DNA from: an uncultured Clostridia bacterium
GTDB taxonomy: Bacteria > Bacillota > Clostridia > Lachnospirales > Bianqueaceae
Length of the DNA stretch: 64,000 nt
Reading direction: 5' to 3'
Assembly (NCBI GenBank): GCA_937892735.1
Contig: CALBGL010000080.1
Location: 1-64,000, forward strand
Shown here: piece after piece, positions 35,131-44,359 of the stretch
Layout: each line of letters opens with the position of its first letter
Numbering within the stretch: position 1 is the stretch's first letter
Notes under the pieces: generated by a model
What the model was told of the DNA's origin: nothing
The model's input: only the letters and a program-made list of their open reading frames with translations
Database searches by the model: none
Position numbers and translations under genes: made by a program

Positions 35131-35438
35131 ACGAGCAGGATATTTTGCAGATGCTCGGGTTGTGTAGCAAAGCCGGCCGGGCTGTATCCGGCGAGTTTCA
35201 GTGTGAGGATGCGCTGAAGAGAGGCAAGGCCAGGCTGGTCGTGGTTGCCCAGGATGTATCCGCAAACACATATAAGAAATTTAAGAATAAGAGTGAGTAT
35301 TACCATGTGCCTTTTTATCAGCTTTCCTGTAATAAGGAAGGATTGGGAAGGGCCATTGGGAAAGAAAAGCGCTCCTGCGTCGCGGTAACGGATATCGGAT
35401 TGGCAGAGAGCATATTGAAAAAAATGGAGGAGAATTGA
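35127..35438 (+). CDS. L7Ae-family RNA-binding protein YlxQ
   Basis: A 103-residue protein of the L7Ae/L30e family (LGLCSKAGRAVSGEFQCEDALKRG; LVVVAQDVSANTYKKF), which binds kink-turn RNA in studied members. In B. subtilis the gene in this position is ylxQ (rplGA). The start overlaps the rnpM stop. Its role is not established; the operon position points to translation or RNA maturation. Confidence 0.92.
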   Translation: MNEQDILQMLGLCSKAGRAVSGEFQCEDALKRGKARLVVVAQDVSANTYKKFKNKSEYYHVPFYQLSCNKEGLGRAIGKEKRSCVAVTDIGLAESILKKMEEN

Positions 35439-35471
35439 TCTCCGGAATATCCGAAAGGTGGAAATGAGCCA

Positions 35472-38234
35472 GTGGCAAAAATAACAGTTGAAAGTTTGGC
35501 AAAGCAATTAAAAGTCAGTAGCGGAGACGTGCTGAAATGTTTAGAGAGTATCGGGGTATTTGTTCCCAATGCCAAGGCTCCTCTGGAGATGGAGGAGATC
35601 CGTAAGGTCTGTGTAAAGCTGACAGGGAAAGAACCTCGGTTTAAGCGGCCGGCGGCAAAGAGCGCGGCCGGAAAGCCCGCGTCTAAGAAAGAAGAGAACA
35701 AACCAGTTCCTAAGAAGCAAGAGGAACCGTCAGTTCCTGAGAAGAAGCAAGAGGAACCGACGGCTCCTGAGAAAAAAGAAGAGGCGGCAGCAAAAACGGC
35801 TCCGGAAAAGAAAGAGACGGTGAATGAGAAACCGATATCTCCCAAGAAGGAAGTGACAGTGGACGAGAAACCGATACCTCCCAAGAAGGAAGAGGAACCG
35901 CCGAAGGAATCTGTAGTTAAGGAGGAGTCGCCCAGGAGCGTAAAGCCGGAAAAGAAACCGGATAAAAAGCAGGAAGCGGTAAAGGAAAAAGAACCGCAGA
36001 AGAAGACAGAACGCCCTGAAACGAGTGCGAAGAAAGAAAACGCGTCCAAGGGAGACCGGCCTCGTACAAACCGGAATGATCGGAATGAAAACCAAAATCG
36101 AAGCGAGAGAAATCAGAACCAGAATCAGCGCGGTGGCAGAAACCAGAGACCCAATGAGAATCGGGGAAAGGACCGTAATTTTGGAGATTCGCGCGGCAAC
36201 GTGCGCCCACAGTCTGGCAATCGCGGCGGTCGGAATCAGGAGGAGCTTTCTATCCCGGAGGCGCCGAAGGAAGTGACGGCTGCCATTGATAAGCCAAAGA
36301 AGACGGAGCGCATGCGGAGAGACAAGGATAAGGAAAAAGAGAGAGCGAAGAACGTATCGCAGGATGGTTTTGGACGTCGGCATAATAAGAACTTCATGGT
36401 AATGGGTGAGGAGGACGAAGAGGTTGTAAAAAACCGTGTCAAGAAGAATAAGCCTGCGCCCAAACCGCAGGAGGAAGAGGAAGAGATCAAGGTCGTGCAG
36501 CTTCCGGCGATGATGACCGTGCGGGAGTTTGCGGATCTGGTCAAGAAGCCGGTGACGCAGATCATCAAGAGCCTGATGCTCAAGGGCAAGATGATGGGGC
36601 AAAACGATGATCTGGACTACGAGCAGGCAGAAGCGATGGCGCTGGAAATGGATATTCTGGCAGAACCCATGCAGGAAGAGGATATCTTCAAGGCGTATAT
36701 GGAGCGGCAGGATGCGCCGGAAAGCCTGAAGAGCCGTCCACCGGTTGTCGTCGTGATGGGGCATGTAGATCACGGTAAGACTTCCTTGTTGGATGCGATT
36801 CGCAAGACCAAGGTGACCGCAGGAGAAGCGGGCGGTATCACGCAGCACATCGGTGCCTCCGTAGTCGGTATCAATGGCCGGAAGATCACGTTCCTGGACA
36901 CCCCAGGACATGAAGCTTTCACGGCGATGCGTCTTCGAGGCGCACAGGTGACAGATATCGCCATTTTGGTAGTTGCCGCAGATGATGGTATCATGCCACA
37001 GACGATTGAGGCGATCAACCATGCGAAGGCTGCCGGTGTGCAGATTATCGTAGCGATCAATAAAATGGATAAGCCAGAGGCAAATCCAGATCATGTGAAA
37101 CAGCAGCTGACAGAATATGAATTGATCCCAGAGGAATGGGGCGGTTCTACGATCTGTGTGCCCGTATCCGCCAAGACCGGAGAAGGAATTGATACTCTAT
37201 TGGAGATGATTCTTCTAGTTGCCGATATGGAAGAGTATAAGGCGAACCCGGATCGGCCTGCGACAGGGCATGTCATCGAGGCACAGCTGGATAAGGGCCG
37301 CGGCGTTGTAGCTACAGCGCTGGTGCAGAACGGCACGCTTAGAATCGGAGATTCGATTGTAGTGGGTAAGGCGTTCGGTCGTGTGAAGGCTATGAGCGAT
37401 GATAAAGGAAAGAAAGTAAAGAGCGCGGGACCATCGGATCCGGTGGAGATTCTAGGATTGTCGGAAGTTCCCGTAGCGGGAGAACAGTTCTTTGTGACAC
37501 CAAGCGAGCGTGAAGCTAGACAGCTTGCGGAGAAGGTCAGTGCCAAAGATCGGGAGAAGCTTCTGGAAGGGACTAAGAAGGTTTCGTTGGAGAGTCTCTT
37601 CGATCAAATCCAGGCTGGTTCGATGAAAGAACTGAATATCATTGTGAAAGCGGACGTACAGGGTTCCGTGGAAGCGGTGCGTCAGAGTCTGGAGAAGCTG
37701 TCTAATGATGAAGTGGTACTCCGAATCGTTCATGGCGGCGTGGGCGCTATCAATGAATCCGATGTGACGCTGGCATCGGCTTCTAATTCGATTATCATCG
37801 GTTTCAACGTGCGACCGGACGCGGGTGCCAAGGCCGTGGCAGAGCGGGAAAAGGTGGATATGCGTCTGTACCGCGTGATTTACGATGCAATCGAAGATAT
37901 CGAGGATGCTATGAAGGGTATGTTGGATCCAGAGTTCCAGGAGAAGATCGATGGTCACGCACAGGTGAGACAGACCTTCAAGGTGTCGGGTATCGGTACG
38001 ATTGCCGGTTGTTATGTGACCGATGGTAAGATCACAAGGGGCAGCAAGGCGAGACTCGTTCGAGATGGTATCGTTGTCTATGAAGGCGAGATTGATTCTC
38101 TGCGCCGCTTCAAAGACGATGTGAAGGAGGTCGCCACGAATTATGAGTGCGGTATTATGCTGAAATCCTTCAGCGATGTCAAGGAAGGCGATACGATTGA
38201 AGCCTTCTCGATGGAGGAGATTGCAAGAAGCTAA
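35472..38234 (+). CDS. infB: Translation initiation factor IF-2
   Basis: A 920-residue IF-2, the GTPase that brings initiator tRNA to the 30S subunit. A short N-terminal helix module ([22 protein letters not shown]) is followed by about 270 low-complexity residues: Lys/Glu/Pro repeats (about 75-185), then an Asn/Arg/Gly/Gln-rich part (about 195-265). The GTPase domain starts near 420 with [18 protein letters not shown], then [12 protein letters not shown] and [11 protein letters not shown]. Domains II-IV follow. The first codon is GTG at 35472 with AAAGGTGG about 10 bases upstream. It is longer than B. subtilis IF-2 (716 residues), mainly because of the linker. Confidence 0.98.
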   Translation: MAKITVESLAKQLKVSSGDVLKCLESIGVFVPNAKAPLEMEEIRKVCVKLTGKEPRFKRPAAKSAAGKPASKKEENKPVPKKQEEPSVPEKKQEEPTAPEKKEEAAAKTAPEKKETVNEKPISPKKEVTVDEKPIPPKKEEEPPKESVVKEESPRSVKPEKKPDKKQEAVKEKEPQKKTERPETSAKKENASKGDRPRTNRNDRNENQNRSERNQNQNQRGGRNQRPNENRGKDRNFGDSRGNVRPQSGNRGGRNQEELSIPEAPKEVTAAIDKPKKTERMRRDKDKEKERAKNVSQDGFGRRHNKNFMVMGEEDEEVVKNRVKKNKPAPKPQEEEEEIKVVQLPAMMTVREFADLVKKPVTQIIKSLMLKGKMMGQNDDLDYEQAEAMALEMDILAEPMQEEDIFKAYMERQDAPESLKSRPPVVVVMGHVDHGKTSLLDAIRKTKVTAGEAGGITQHIGASVVGINGRKITFLDTPGHEAFTAMRLRGAQVTDIAILVVAADDGIMPQTIEAINHAKAAGVQIIVAINKMDKPEANPDHVKQQLTEYELIPEEWGGSTICVPVSAKTGEGIDTLLEMILLVADMEEYKANPDRPATGHVIEAQLDKGRGVVATALVQNGTLRIGDSIVVGKAFGRVKAMSDDKGKKVKSAGPSDPVEILGLSEVPVAGEQFFVTPSEREARQLAEKVSAKDREKLLEGTKKVSLESLFDQIQAGSMKELNIIVKADVQGSVEAVRQSLEKLSNDEVVLRIVHGGVGAINESDVTLASASNSIIIGFNVRPDAGAKAVAEREKVDMRLYRVIYDAIEDIEDAMKGMLDPEFQEKIDGHAQVRQTFKVSGIGTIAGCYVTDGKITRGSKARLVRDGIVVYEGEIDSLRRFKDDVKEVATNYECGIMLKSFSDVKEGDTIEAFSMEEIARS
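35700..35900 (+). repeat. Degenerate in-frame repeats in infB
   Basis: Within the infB linker, short units recur in frame: KKQEEP (twice), [13 protein letters not shown] units (twice, with nearly identical DNA at about 35826-35850 and 35868-35890) and PEKKE-type units. The changes suggest recent slippage-type duplication. The repeats code for a charged, presumably unfolded spacer. Confidence 0.7.
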
Positions 38235-38242
38235 AAGAAATT

Positions 38243-38267
38243 GCGATGCCCCGAATGGGGGCATCGC
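38243..38267 (+). other. Hairpin between infB and rbfA
   Basis: A perfect 10-bp GC-rich stem (38243-38252 with 38258-38267) with a 5-nt loop and no T-run. It could be a processing or mRNA-stability hairpin and not a terminator, because the downstream genes have no promoter of their own. Confidence 0.6.
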
Positions 38268-38285
38268 GTGATAGAGGAGATTAGA

Positions 38286-38681
38286 ATGGCAGGAAAAGCA
38301 AGTGGACGGATGGAACGCATTAATGAAGAAGTCCGCCGAGAATTGAGTGAAATCCTCCGTGACGAGGTAAAGGACCCTCGAATTGAGACACCGTTGTTAT
38401 CGGTTCTAAAGGCAGATACGACGCGGGATCTGAAATATTGCAAAGTATATATCAGTATCTTGGGAGATGAGAAACGGCGGGATGAGACCGCCAAGGCACT
38501 CAAATCCGCATCCGGATTTATTCGTCGAGAGCTGGCCGCGCGGCTGAATCTGCGGAATACGCCGGAACTCAAATTTATCATGGATGATTCGATCGAATAT
38601 AGCATTCATATTTCCAAGATGCTGAAGGATTATGGTGTGGAAGCATCGCAGGAAGAGGCGGGGGAAGACGATGACGTTTGA
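38286..38681 (+). CDS. rbfA: Ribosome-binding factor A
   Basis: A 131-residue RbfA, a cold-inducible 30S maturation factor with a KH-like fold. MERINEEVRRELSEILRDEVKDPRI at the start and LRNTPELKFIMDDSIEYSIHISKML at the end are typical. The ATG at 38286 has GAGGAG ahead of it. An in-frame start 45 bases upstream lies in the hairpin and is unlikely. The gene overlaps nrnA by 11 bp. Confidence 0.96.
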   Translation: MAGKASGRMERINEEVRRELSEILRDEVKDPRIETPLLSVLKADTTRDLKYCKVYISILGDEKRRDETAKALKSASGFIRRELAARLNLRNTPELKFIMDDSIEYSIHISKMLKDYGVEASQEEAGEDDDV

Positions 38682-39657
38682 GGAGATGGCGAAGGGCTTT
38701 CAGGCTTTTGTGGATCGACAGGATCGCTTGATTCTGAGCGGTCATATCCGGCCGGACGGAGACAGTATCGGAGCCTGCGTGGCCATGGGGCTGGAACTGC
38801 TTCGGCAGGGAAAGCATCCTATGATCTATTATGAGGGAAATATCTCTCGTTATAGCTGGCTTCATCAAGATCTGCCCATACTGGATAGACAGACGCTGTG
38901 TAAGGCTACCTGCGGCCGATTTGGCTGGATCATGCTGGATTGCGCGGAACCCCATAGAACGGGGGAGGCGTATATCTGCGCGGATCTCTCGGAGGAGTCC
39001 TTCTGTATTGACCATCATGTGAATCATAAGGAATACGCGACGTATAACTGGACGGATTCGTCGGCTACCTCCACCTGTGAGATCCTGTTTCGCCTGTTTC
39101 GGCAAAATGGGTATCCCATCACAAAGGAGGTAGCGGAAGCCCTCTTTACGGGCCTTGCCTTCGATACAGGCGGATTCAGACATTCTTCTATGACGCCTGC
39201 GATTTTTCAGATGGCCGCGGATCTTTCAGACACGGGGATTGACATCACAGCGATCATGAATGGTTTATTTCACACCCGGGGGTTTGTAGAGACGAAGGTG
39301 TTGGGCGCCATACTGCAGAAGGCGTATTTGTACTGTAACCAGATTGTGGTTTCCGCCATGGAAGCTAAGGATTTTCAAGCGGTAAAGGCAACCAGTGATG
39401 ACAGCGAGGGGGCGGTAGCTACGTTGGCAGAGATATCCGAGGCGGAAGTCGCTGTGTTTCTGCGGGAGCTGGCGCCGAATACGATCCGTGTGAACATGCG
39501 GTCTAAGCACCGCGTGGATGTGGCGGCGGTGGCGAGAGCCTTCGGCGGCGGTGGCCATATCCGAGCGGCGGGCTGTACTGTTTCCGGTCCGATGGAGCCC
39601 GCATGCCAGCGCGTCCTGCGGGAGATCATGAAGCAGTTGCCGGAGGATGCCGAGTGA
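38671..39657 (+). CDS. nrnA: DHH-family bifunctional oligoribonuclease/PAP phosphatase
   Basis: A 328-residue NrnA-type DHH/DHHA1 protein. It degrades very short RNAs and the nucleotide pAp in studied relatives. The metal-binding motifs are HIRPDGDSIGA, MLDCAEP and DHHVNHKEY; the C-terminal DHHA1 domain has FGGGGHIRAAGCTV. The ATG lies inside the end of rbfA (11-bp overlap), with GGCGGGGGAAGA as a plausible ribosome binding site. The next gene, truB, overlaps by four bases. The rbfA-nrnA-truB order is common in clostridia. Confidence 0.95.
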   Translation: MTFEEMAKGFQAFVDRQDRLILSGHIRPDGDSIGACVAMGLELLRQGKHPMIYYEGNISRYSWLHQDLPILDRQTLCKATCGRFGWIMLDCAEPHRTGEAYICADLSEESFCIDHHVNHKEYATYNWTDSSATSTCEILFRLFRQNGYPITKEVAEALFTGLAFDTGGFRHSSMTPAIFQMAADLSDTGIDITAIMNGLFHTRGFVETKVLGAILQKAYLYCNQIVVSAMEAKDFQAVKATSDDSEGAVATLAEISEAEVAVFLRELAPNTIRVNMRSKHRVDVAAVARAFGGGGHIRAAGCTVSGPMEPACQRVLREIMKQLPEDAE

Positions 39658-40541
39658 ACGGAATTTTGAACGTCAACAAGGAGCCGGGGTACACATCGAA
39701 TGATGTGATTGCCATTTTGCGCGGAATCCTGCGGATCAAGAAGATCGGGCATACGGGAACGTTGGATCCGGATGCCAGCGGCGTCTTGCCGGTGTGTCTG
39801 GGACGGGCGACCAAAGCCGCGGAATTGCTCACAGGATCGCAGAAGCAGTATGAGGCAGCGCTGATTTTTGGACAGGAAACAGATACCCAGGATCTGTCGG
39901 GACATGTGACCCGGCAGGTGTCCTACGATTTTTGCAGGGAGCGGTTTATGCAAGCCGTTGAGGAACTGACAGGCGACATATGGCAGGTCCCGCCCATGTA
40001 TTCCGCGATCAAGGTCGGTGGGGTTCGTCTGTATGATTTAGCCAGAGAAGGCATTGAAGTAGAACGTAAGCCGAGACAGATTCGAATCGAGGAGATCCAG
40101 GTGCTGGCTCTCGATGAAAAGGGTGCGCGGATTCGTGTGACGTGCTCCAAGGGAACCTATATCCGAACATTGTGCGAGGATATTGGCCGAAAGACCGGCT
40201 GGCTGGCCTGTATGTCATCGCTGTGCCGGCTGCGAAGCGGGCCGTTTACTTTGGAGGACAGTCTGACGCTGGATCAGATTCGGATGTTAAAGGATCGGGG
40301 GAAGTTGGAGGAACGAATTCTATCGGTGGATCGCATATTTGCGAAATACGAAGAGATTCAGATTGAGGAGGCGCAGGAGAAGCGCCTGCAAAATGGCAAC
40401 ACGCTGCTGCTTCCGGCAGAGTCCGTAATAGGTGAGCGGATTCGCGTCTATAATTCGCAGGGACATTTTACAGCCTTGTATCAAGTCAGTGAAGTGTTGG
40501 AGGACGGAAACAGGCTTTGCAAAATCGAGAAGATGTATTAG
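39654..40541 (+). CDS. truB: tRNA pseudouridine(55) synthase
   Basis: A 295-residue TruB that makes pseudouridine 55 in the T-loop of tRNAs. The start GILNVNKEPGYTSNDV and the catalytic-Asp segment HTGTLDPDASGVLPVCLG are clear; a PUA-like part ends the protein. The first codon is GTG at 39654, overlapping the nrnA stop (GTGA); in-frame codons upstream lack similarity. ribF follows after 15 bp. Confidence 0.96.
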   Translation: MNGILNVNKEPGYTSNDVIAILRGILRIKKIGHTGTLDPDASGVLPVCLGRATKAAELLTGSQKQYEAALIFGQETDTQDLSGHVTRQVSYDFCRERFMQAVEELTGDIWQVPPMYSAIKVGGVRLYDLAREGIEVERKPRQIRIEEIQVLALDEKGARIRVTCSKGTYIRTLCEDIGRKTGWLACMSSLCRLRSGPFTLEDSLTLDQIRMLKDRGKLEERILSVDRIFAKYEEIQIEEAQEKRLQNGNTLLLPAESVIGERIRVYNSQGHFTALYQVSEVLEDGNRLCKIEKMY

Positions 40542-40556
40542 AAGGAGTGATGAAAG

Positions 40557-41498
40557 ATGGAAAAAATGCGATGGAATGAGAAATGGCCATTTCGTATACA
40601 ACCGTCGGTCATCACTTTGGGTTTTTTTGATGGACTGCATCTTGGACATCGCAGATTGATGCAGGAGACCAGTCAATTGGCAAGGGAATGTCGCGCGAGT
40701 ACTGTGATGATGAGCTTTGAACCACATCCGACCCATGTGCTGATGGAGAAACAGCCGGTTCCGCTGATTTATGGACTCCGAGAAAAGGAATGGGTTGTCA
40801 AGGAGACGCATCAGATCGAGCATCTGGTCATCATGCATTTTGAACCGGATCTTATGGATATGGAACCGGAGCGGTTTGTGACCCAGATTCTGATAGAAAA
40901 CTTCCATGCGGTGGGCGTCGTAATCGGAAGCAACTTCCGGTTTGGACGGCAGAACCGGGGGGATGCGGTGATGATGCGGGAGCTCTGCCGTATGCACGGT
41001 GTGGAGTGCCGTGTCGTCTCAGAAGTGCGGGACGATGGAGTGCGCGTCTCCAGCAGCCGCATTCGCGCTCTTTTGAAAAAAGGAAGAATGGAAGAGGCGA
41101 ATCGTCTATTAGGACGTTCTTATTTTATGCTGGGAAATGTAAATAAAGGATTGGGTCTCGGACACAGAGCCCTGGTTCCCACAGTGAATTTATTATTGAA
41201 TGAAGCGCGTCAGTATCCGGCCCCCGGGGTATATGTCACAAGAACGTTTACACAGGACGGCGCTTATCAAAGCGTCTCCAACATCGGTCATAATCCAACG
41301 GTGGGAGAGGGAATCAGCCTGCGCTGTGAGACCTATCTGATGGAGTTTGATGAAAATTTATACGGGCGGGATGTGCGGATTGAGTTTTATCGCCATCTGC
41401 GTCCGGAAATCAAGTTTGAGAGTATGGAGGCGCTGCGAGGTCAGCAGCAGATTGATATACAAAATGCCCGCGTGTATTTCGCGGAAGAAAGGGAGTAA
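40557..41498 (+). CDS. ribF: Bifunctional riboflavin kinase/FAD synthetase
   Basis: A 313-residue RibF. The N-terminal adenylyltransferase domain (VITLGFFDGLHLGHRRLMQET; later RVSSSRIRALL) makes FAD from FMN, and the C-terminal riboflavin kinase domain (GLGHRALVPTVNLLL, SNIGHNPTVG) makes FMN. In the nucleotide-binding motif GFFDGLHLGH the two His of the HxGH signature are kept. An AGAAGGAG site precedes the ATG. alaS begins 5 bp after the stop. Confidence 0.96.
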   Translation: MEKMRWNEKWPFRIQPSVITLGFFDGLHLGHRRLMQETSQLARECRASTVMMSFEPHPTHVLMEKQPVPLIYGLREKEWVVKETHQIEHLVIMHFEPDLMDMEPERFVTQILIENFHAVGVVIGSNFRFGRQNRGDAVMMRELCRMHGVECRVVSEVRDDGVRVSSSRIRALLKKGRMEEANRLLGRSYFMLGNVNKGLGLGHRALVPTVNLLLNEARQYPAPGVYVTRTFTQDGAYQSVSNIGHNPTVGEGISLRCETYLMEFDENLYGRDVRIEFYRHLRPEIKFESMEALRGQQQIDIQNARVYFAEERE

Positions 41499-41503
41499 GA
41501 AAG

Positions 41504-44146
41504 ATGAAGTACATGGGATTAAACGAACTTCGAGAGAGTTATCTTCGTTTTTTTGAGTCGAAGGGACATCTGCGGATGAACTCCTTTCCTTTGATCCCGA
41601 AGAACGATAACAGCCTGCTTTTAATCAATGCGGGTATGGCTCCGCTGAAGCCTTATTTCACAGGACAGGAAGTGCCGCCCCGCAAAAGGGTGACCACTTG
41701 TCAGAAATGCATTCGTACCGGTGATATCGAAAATGTAGGGAAGACGGCGCGTCATGGCACCTTTTTCGAGATGCTGGGCAATTTCTCCTTCGGGGATTAT
41801 TTTAAGACGGAGGCCATTCACTGGGCCTGGGAATATTGCACCGAAGTGCTGGAAATGGAACCGGAGCGCATCTATGTGACCGTGTATCAGGATGATGACG
41901 AGGCAGAACGCATCTGGCACGAGGAGATCGGCATGCCCATGGATCATATCTTCCGCATGGGAAAGGAGGATAATTTCTGGGAGCATGGCTCCGGTCCCTG
42001 CGGTCCTTGCTCAGAGCTTTATTACGATCGCGGCAAGGAATATGGCTGCGGTAAGCCGGGCTGTACGGTAGGCTGCGATTGCGATCGGTACATGGAATTC
42101 TGGAATAATGTATTCACGCAGTTTGACCGTCAGGACGATGGCACGTATTTAACGTTGGAGCATAAGAATATCGACACGGGCATGGGACTGGAAAGACTGG
42201 CAGCTTTGATGCAGGGTGTGGACTCGATCTTTGATGTGGATACTATTAAGGCGATCCGGGATCATGTGTGTCGGATCGCGAATGTGGAGTACGGGAAAAA
42301 ACATGAGACCGATGTCTCGGTGCGTGTCATTACCGATCATATTCGTTCCATGACGTTCATGACTTCCGACGGTGTCCTGCCTTCCAACGAGGGCCGGGGC
42401 TATGTACTGCGCCGTCTGCTGCGCCGTGCAGCACGCCATGGAAAACTCCTCGGCATTTCTCGTCCATTCCTGACAGAAATCAGCAACACGGTCATTGAGA
42501 ATTCTAAAGATGCGTATCCGGAATTGGAGGATAAAAAGGAATATATCTTTAAGGTGCTTCATAGCGAAGAAGAGAAATTTTACGCGACGCTCGACTCCGG
42601 GTTGGAAAGATTACAGCAGTATATCCAGGAGAATCAAAAGGCAGGCAAGGATGTGCTTTCCGGCAGTCAGGCCTTTAAGCTGTATGATACCTATGGCTTC
42701 CCCATGGATCTCACTCTGGAGATCGCGCAGGAAGCGAATATGACCGTGGATGAGGAAGGTTTTCAGCAGGAAATGGAGGCGCAGCGAGTCCGTGCCCGTT
42801 CCGCCAGAGAAGAGTCCAACTATATGGGAACCAAGGCGACAGTTTATAATCTGCTGAATCCCAATATGGTAACAGAATTCCATGGATACGACCGCCTGGA
42901 GGAGACGGACAGCACGATTCTGGCGATCACCACAGAGTCCGAGGTGGTGGAGAAGGCTGTAGCCGGCCAGAATATTACCGTGTTTCTGGATCACACGCCA
43001 TTTTATGCGACCAGCGGCGGTCAGCATGGCGATAGTGGCATTCTGCATACGCAGACAGGTACTGTAGAAGTAGAGACGACCAAAAAGACGATCGGCGACA
43101 AGATTGGCCATGTGGGCAAAGTCATGGAAGGTTATATCGAGGATGGTCAGATCGCAACGCTTACCGTAAATGGCGAACAGCGTATGGCCTGCGCACGCAA
43201 CCACTCCGCGACGCATCTATTGCAGAAGGCCTTGAGAAATGTATTAGGCTCCCATGTGGAGCAGGCAGGTTCCGATGTGACCGCTGATAGACTGCGGTTC
43301 GATTTCACTCATTTCCAGGCCATGAGCGCGGAAGAACTGAAGCAGGTTGAAGAGGAAGTCAATTGTGAGATTCTCGCAGCATTGCCGATTCACACAGAGA
43401 TTACAACGATGGAGGAGGCGCGGAAGAAGGGCGCGATGGCTCTCTTTGGCGAGAAATATGGCGATCAGGTTCGTATGGTCATGATGGGGGATTACAGCAT
43501 CGAGTTGTGCGGCGGTACTCATCTCTTGAACACGGCGCAGGCCGGATGCTTCAAGATTCTTTCAGAAGGCGGTGTGGCCGCGGGTGTGCGACGTATCGAA
43601 GCGCTGACCGGTGAAAAGGCGCTGGAATATTTCCGCAAGCAGGACGAAGAACTGGATCAGATCGCGCGCCTCTTCAAAGTCAGCAAAGAAAAGGCCGTCA
43701 TGCAGGCGCAAAATCTTATGGAAGAATTAAGGTCTCTGCAAAAAGAACTCGAAAGCCTGAAAGCTAAGATGACGGTCAATGCGGCGGACGATATCCTGAA
43801 GAATGTACAAAAGGTTGCAGACATTTCTATTCTCAGCGCATATCGTCCCGAGCTCGACGCCAATGCCCTGCGTCAGATGGGCGATACTCTGAAGGATAAA
43901 TTAGGCGACTCCATCATCGTCTTGGCCGGCGGAAGAGAAAAGCTTTCCTTTGTCGTCATGGCTACGGAGAACGCCGTCAAGAAGGGCGCGCATGCAGGCA
44001 ATATTGTAAAAGCGGCGGCTCAAATCACTGGCGGAAATGGCGGCGGACGTCCCAACATGGCGCAAGCCGGCGGAAAAGATCCATCTAAGATGGAGGAAGC
44101 CCTGAAGAAAGCGACAGAGACCGCCATAGAACAATTACAGAAATAA
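41504..44146 (+). CDS. alaS: Alanyl-tRNA synthetase
   Basis: An 880-residue class II enzyme that charges tRNA-Ala. The catalytic domain (LNELRESYLRFFESKGHLR; TARHGTFFEMLGNFSFGDYFK), the editing domain with the zinc ligands in RNHSATHLLQKAL and ELCGGTHLLNTAQAG, and the C-terminal DHHA1-type oligomerisation part (NGGGRPNMAQAGGKD) are all present. The length is normal. It lies 5 bp behind ribF with AAGAAAG as a modest binding site. No T-box leader is visible, so it appears to ride on the nusA-infB operon. Confidence 0.98.
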   Translation: MKYMGLNELRESYLRFFESKGHLRMNSFPLIPKNDNSLLLINAGMAPLKPYFTGQEVPPRKRVTTCQKCIRTGDIENVGKTARHGTFFEMLGNFSFGDYFKTEAIHWAWEYCTEVLEMEPERIYVTVYQDDDEAERIWHEEIGMPMDHIFRMGKEDNFWEHGSGPCGPCSELYYDRGKEYGCGKPGCTVGCDCDRYMEFWNNVFTQFDRQDDGTYLTLEHKNIDTGMGLERLAALMQGVDSIFDVDTIKAIRDHVCRIANVEYGKKHETDVSVRVITDHIRSMTFMTSDGVLPSNEGRGYVLRRLLRRAARHGKLLGISRPFLTEISNTVIENSKDAYPELEDKKEYIFKVLHSEEEKFYATLDSGLERLQQYIQENQKAGKDVLSGSQAFKLYDTYGFPMDLTLEIAQEANMTVDEEGFQQEMEAQRVRARSAREESNYMGTKATVYNLLNPNMVTEFHGYDRLEETDSTILAITTESEVVEKAVAGQNITVFLDHTPFYATSGGQHGDSGILHTQTGTVEVETTKKTIGDKIGHVGKVMEGYIEDGQIATLTVNGEQRMACARNHSATHLLQKALRNVLGSHVEQAGSDVTADRLRFDFTHFQAMSAEELKQVEEEVNCEILAALPIHTEITTMEEARKKGAMALFGEKYGDQVRMVMMGDYSIELCGGTHLLNTAQAGCFKILSEGGVAAGVRRIEALTGEKALEYFRKQDEELDQIARLFKVSKEKAVMQAQNLMEELRSLQKELESLKAKMTVNAADDILKNVQKVADISILSAYRPELDANALRQMGDTLKDKLGDSIIVLAGGREKLSFVVMATENAVKKGAHAGNIVKAAAQITGGNGGGRPNMAQAGGKDPSKMEEALKKATETAIEQLQK

Positions 44147-44158
44147 TTTAGGAAAAGA

Positions 44159-44181
44159 GTTGGTTTAGGGAAAGAACCAAC
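44159..44181 (+). other. Hairpin after alaS
   Basis: A 7-bp stem (44159-44165 with 44175-44181) about 12 bp behind the alaS stop. It lacks a T-run, so termination here is uncertain. Confidence 0.4.
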
Positions 44182-44185
44182 GGGA

Positions 44186-44269
44186 ATGATATAAAAGAGT
44201 TGACAACGTATTCTCTTGCGTTTATTATTATGAAATTCTTGAGAAGCAGTTGTCAGCTTTTTATATCAT
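44186..44269. promoter_or_regulatory. uvrC promoter inside a long inverted repeat
   Basis: TTGACA (44200-44205), 17 bp, TATTAT (44223-44228) form a good promoter. The promoter lies within a dyad: 44186-44207 pairs with 44249-44269 over about 21 positions with one unpaired base and few mismatches, and inner TTCTC/GAGAA segments extend it. The -35 is inside the left arm. The remaining 90 bp to the uvrC start show nothing recognisable. Confidence 0.6.
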
Positions 44270-44359
44270 ACCATCTTTAGGGAAGGCAGATGCCGTGAGA
44301 TGGCAATGTGTCCTGTCAGAGCAGAAAAGTCCTAGAGCGGTTTGAGAAAGGGGTAGAGC

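Noticed and set aside
35318..37094. Long minus-strand open frames across infB
   Set aside because: They mirror the repetitive Lys/Glu/Pro linker of IF-2; their Phe/Leu/Ser-rich content is a by-product of that.
41499..41503. T-box leader for alaS
   Set aside because: Only five bases separate ribF from alaS, so there is no room for a T-box riboswitch.
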